Shown in pieces: positions 20,429 through 22,641 of a stretch of 22,641 nt of DNA. How positions within the stretch are numbered: position 1 is the first letter of the stretch; every line of letters starts with the position of its first letter. Location: positions 1 to 22,641 of the IMG/VR virus record IMGVR_UViG_3300035438_000133; one strand, written 5' to 3'. Origin of the DNA: a virus. Under the pieces are notes generated by a model that saw only the letters and a program-made list of their open reading frames with translations, had not been told where the DNA came from and ran no database searches. Made by a program: the position numbers and the translations under genes.

Positions 20429-20436
20429 GTTATACT
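20408..20436 (+). promoter_or_regulatory. Sigma70-type promoter for S8 protease
   Basis: TTGACG (20408-20413), 17-nt spacer, TATACT (20431-20436). One mismatch in each box, so weaker than neighbours. The -35 box is the loop of the preceding hairpin. AAGGAA lies before ATG 20466. Confidence 0.65.
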
Positions 20437-20465
20437 AACGTTATTAAACAACAAAAGGAATTCAA

Positions 20466-22550
20466 ATGAAATTCAAAACCACAGCAGTTACATTAGCAGT
20501 TTTAACATTGGCAGGTAGTGTGCAAGCACAAGTTTTTGCTAATAGAGAAGCAGAAACACAGACGAAATTTTTAACAGCCGTAGGTGCTCCGCAGGCATGG
20601 GCCCGTGGCATAACAGGTAAAGGTGTTATTATTGGTATCGTTGATAACGGTTTTGATCCGACTCACAGCGACATTAAAAAGAATGTTATCAGTCTTACTA
20701 ATACTAGCGCAATGAAGCTGGCCGCAGGTGTGCATGGTACTCAAATGGCAAGTATTGCCGCAGGATCCTTAGACGGTTGGGGAACTGTTGGCGTGGCACC
20801 CGATGCCAAACTAGTGTTGTTTCAAGCAGGAAGTTCCATTAGTTCGTCTACAGGCTTAGCAGGCACTGGTATCAACATGGAAGCAGTTCTTCGAGGAATG
20901 ACCTTGGCAGAACAGGCAGGCGCAAGTGTTATCAATCTTAGTTTAGGTTCAAACTTTGATCCTACTTTCCGTGCAACTACAGTCCAAGTTAGCCCAGGTA
21001 TCTTTCGAGCTCCTAGTAATTACAATAGTGTGTTTACAGGAGGCAAAAGTTATTTGTATGGTAACTCGATGAAAGATGTAGCGTCATTTGCTAACGCAAC
21101 TTCTAAGTCTGTTATTGTAGTGGCATCAGGTAATGCAGGAACAAAATATGCACAGGTGCCAGCGGCATTTGCCACACAAACTGATGCGAATGGTAACTTG
21201 CTCATGGGCGGTCGTGTGTTGATTGTTGGTAACGTGGTCGGTGACGGTAAAGGTGGCTGGACTATGAATGCTAGTAGCAACCAGGCAGGTACATTGTGTA
21301 ATAGTTTTACTGGCAATGTCTGTAATGACAAATACTATGTTAAAGACTTTTATGTAGTAGCACCAGGTACGGGTATGATGGGCGCGGTACCGGATGCGGG
21401 CAGAACTGCCGCGGCAATTAAAGCAGGTGGTACTAATGGCGTTGGTGGTGTAAGTGGTTCTAGTCCGGCAGCCGCAGTAGTAAGTGGTGGAGTCGCATTG
21501 TTAAAGCAAGCCTGGCCACAACTAAGTTCAGCACAGATGGTTCAGTTAGTTAAGACAACTGCCACAGACATGGGTGCTAAAGGCGTAGACGAAGTTTATG
21601 GTTGGGGCATGGTTAATTTTGATAAAGCTACACAGCCACAAGGTTTGCTTACTATTGCCAACTTTAAAGGTTACAATACAGCTATTCCTTTGACAGCCTC
21701 AGGTGTTGCGTCAAGCGGTAGTGCTAGTCTTAAAACGAGTAGTGTGCTACAGAATGTTCAAGGACTTGATAGTTACAATCGCAACTATACATTGGACATG
21801 ACCAAGGCAGTAATTGCTAATCCAGTGGCCGCATATCGTAGTTCTAGTTCTTATTTGGCAATGAGCCCAGCAGGCTACAATGAAGTGTCTGCTCCAGTAA
21901 ACGAAAACTACAGCATTAAGATGATGCAAAGCCAAACTGGTATTGCCAGTGAAGTTACTTACAGTGAACAAGGTGCTAGCTATAGTGTGCAGTTTGGTAG
22001 CATGACAGAGAAGTCAGGCTTCCTTGGCAACTACGGTAATGGTGCAATGGCATTTGGTGACAGCAGTACAAGTTATTTGCAATTAGGTACAGAACGTAAG
22101 TTTGGTAATGTAGCAGTATTTGGTAGTTATGGACTAGGTACCACCAGTACAGGAAGTGTGCAAGATAGTATGATCCAACTTGGTAACCGCATTAGTAGCC
22201 AAACTTGGAAACTAGGTGTTGCTAAGAACAATGTGTTCCAAGATAAAGATGCAGTGAGCCTAAGTGTAGTTAGTCCAGTAAGTGTGCGAAATGGTACGGC
22301 AACCGTAACAGGCGTCACTGGCTACGAGTTTACAGACAACGGCGATGGTGCAGATGCTAAGGCAATTGTTAGTACAGAGACAATCAGTCTGCGAGCACAA
22401 GTCAAGCCTATGGACTTGGTATTAGGTTATACTGTAATTGGTAAGGGCTATGACCGTGTAAATGTAAATGTTGCTAGACAATTTAACGTAGGCGGTATTG
22501 CAGGCAATACAGCTAACAGCATTGGTGTTATGGCAGTTAAATCGTTCTAA
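20466..22550 (+). CDS. Exported subtilisin-like (S8) serine protease with autotransporter-like C-terminus
   Basis: 694 aa. Sec signal peptide (MKFKTTAVTLAVLTLAGSVQA), cleavage near residue 21. S8 catalytic set: Asp60 in GIVDNGFD, His90 in GVHGTQMAS, oxyanion Asn223 in ASGNAG and Ser333 in GSSPAAAVVSGGVALL, where the usual GTS is GSS. The catalytic domain ends near residue 395 (GWGMVNFDKA). The remaining 300 residues are strand-rich, with alternating aromatic and small residues, and stop on GVMAVKSF. A terminal Phe is typical of outer-membrane barrels and autotransporters. It should act in the periplasm or at the outer surface of the infected cell. Roles such as trimming receptors or host defence proteins are inference. 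The promoter is sigma70-like; RBS AAGGAA. The stop is fused to the next promoter. Confidence 0.8.
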   Translation: MKFKTTAVTLAVLTLAGSVQAQVFANREAETQTKFLTAVGAPQAWARGITGKGVIIGIVDNGFDPTHSDIKKNVISLTNTSAMKLAAGVHGTQMASIAAGSLDGWGTVGVAPDAKLVLFQAGSSISSSTGLAGTGINMEAVLRGMTLAEQAGASVINLSLGSNFDPTFRATTVQVSPGIFRAPSNYNSVFTGGKSYLYGNSMKDVASFANATSKSVIVVASGNAGTKYAQVPAAFATQTDANGNLLMGGRVLIVGNVVGDGKGGWTMNASSNQAGTLCNSFTGNVCNDKYYVKDFYVVAPGTGMMGAVPDAGRTAAAIKAGGTNGVGGVSGSSPAAAVVSGGVALLKQAWPQLSSAQMVQLVKTTATDMGAKGVDEVYGWGMVNFDKATQPQGLLTIANFKGYNTAIPLTASGVASSGSASLKTSSVLQNVQGLDSYNRNYTLDMTKAVIANPVAAYRSSSSYLAMSPAGYNEVSAPVNENYSIKMMQSQTGIASEVTYSEQGASYSVQFGSMTEKSGFLGNYGNGAMAFGDSSTSYLQLGTERKFGNVAVFGSYGLGTTSTGSVQDSMIQLGNRISSQTWKLGVAKNNVFQDKDAVSLSVVSPVSVRNGTATVTGVTGYEFTDNGDGADAKAIVSTETISLRAQVKPMDLVLGYTVIGKGYDRVNVNVARQFNVGGIAGNTANSIGVMAVKSF

Positions 22551-22579
22551 TTGACATAAATTGAGTTCAGTGTTATAAT
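22551..22579 (+). promoter_or_regulatory. Sigma70-type early promoter fused to stop codon
   Basis: TTGACA (22551-22556), 17-nt spacer, TATAAT (22574-22579), immediately behind TAA 22548-22550. Same layout as at 18592, 18872 and 19249. Confidence 0.85.
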
Positions 22580-22608
22580 TAATTTTTAAACAAAACAGGA
22601 GTTTTAAA

Positions 22609-22641
22609 ATGGCAAAGAGTAATGTAATGGCACTTAAAGTG
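22609..22641 (+). CDS. Early gene cut by right edge (first 11 codons)
   Basis: ATG 22609 follows AGGAG and reads MAKSNVMALKV to the end of the window. The promoter and an identical 17-nt RBS/start block shared with the AAA+ gene show it is a real early gene. Too little is present to name it. Confidence 0.65.
   Translation, partial: MAKSNVMALKV

Noticed and set aside
1-22641. tRNA genes, CRISPR arrays, insertion sequences, inteins or introns
   Set aside because: No cloverleaf, spaced direct repeats, transposase or split gene was seen by eye on either strand.

Overview
This window looks like part of the genome of a T4-like myovirus: a lytic tailed phage with a contractile tail. Every gene I can support (28, counting two cut by the window edges) lies on the + strand. 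Genes are tightly packed, with many ATGA or TAATG overlaps. The T4-type core is recognisable: neck gp13, dNMP kinase gp1, tail sheath gp18, tail tube gp19, head-completion nuclease gp4, small and large terminase gp16/gp17, single-stranded DNA-binding gp32, UvsX and UvsY. Several accessory genes point to a beta-proteobacterial, probably freshwater, host. These are a BPSL0761-like small protein, a secreted FG-GAP protein whose N-terminal repeats resemble ones I recall from Burkholderiales, and a small lipoprotein. The host assignment is inference.

Layout. (1) 1-3250: a 5'-cut metallopeptidase-like gene, then a probable early operon from a consensus sigma70-type promoter: a 398-aa conserved unknown, a 57-aa lipoprotein and a secreted FG-GAP protein. 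(2) 3266-5393: neck gp13 behind a hairpin, a small TTG-start gene, then a nucleotide pair (5'(3')-deoxyribonucleotidase and dNMP kinase) with its own promoter. (3) 5411-15300: the late block. It runs sheath, tube, second tube-like protein, a small unknown, gp4, gp16, two unknowns with disordered regions, gp17 and a 422-aa unknown. T4-type late promoter cores ([T/G]ATAAATA or CTAAATA) precede gp13, gp18, gp19 and the 10694 gene. (4) 15303-18591: replication and recombination. gp32 has a complex leader and a UUCG-loop terminator, followed by a BPSL0761-like gene, uvsX, an acidic small protein and uvsY. (5) 18592-22641: a string of singly promoted early genes (two small unknowns, an AAA+ ATPase, an exported subtilisin-like protease and one gene cut by the right edge).

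Most striking regulatory features. In region 5, four TAA stop codons are followed with zero spacing by a TTGACA -35 box, giving a head-to-tail promoter-RBS-gene cassette structure. Three starts (gp13, gp18 and the 73-aa gene) have an inverted repeat whose right arm carries the ribosome binding site and whose left arm lies upstream of the local transcription start. Read-through mRNA should therefore be silenced, while locally started mRNA is translated, as known for T4 gene e. The gp32 leader stacks a late promoter, an early promoter, an operator-like repeat and 5'-terminal hairpins. The deoxyribonucleotidase is probably expressed from a leaderless mRNA.

Most striking proteins. The tail sheath carries about 300 residues of repeated W/Y-rich beta units. 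The phage also encodes an S8 protease with an intact D/H/N/S set, a signal peptide and a C-terminal outer-membrane-barrel-like region. No tRNA, CRISPR array, IS element or minus-strand gene was seen, and no gene-free stretch exceeds 300 bases.
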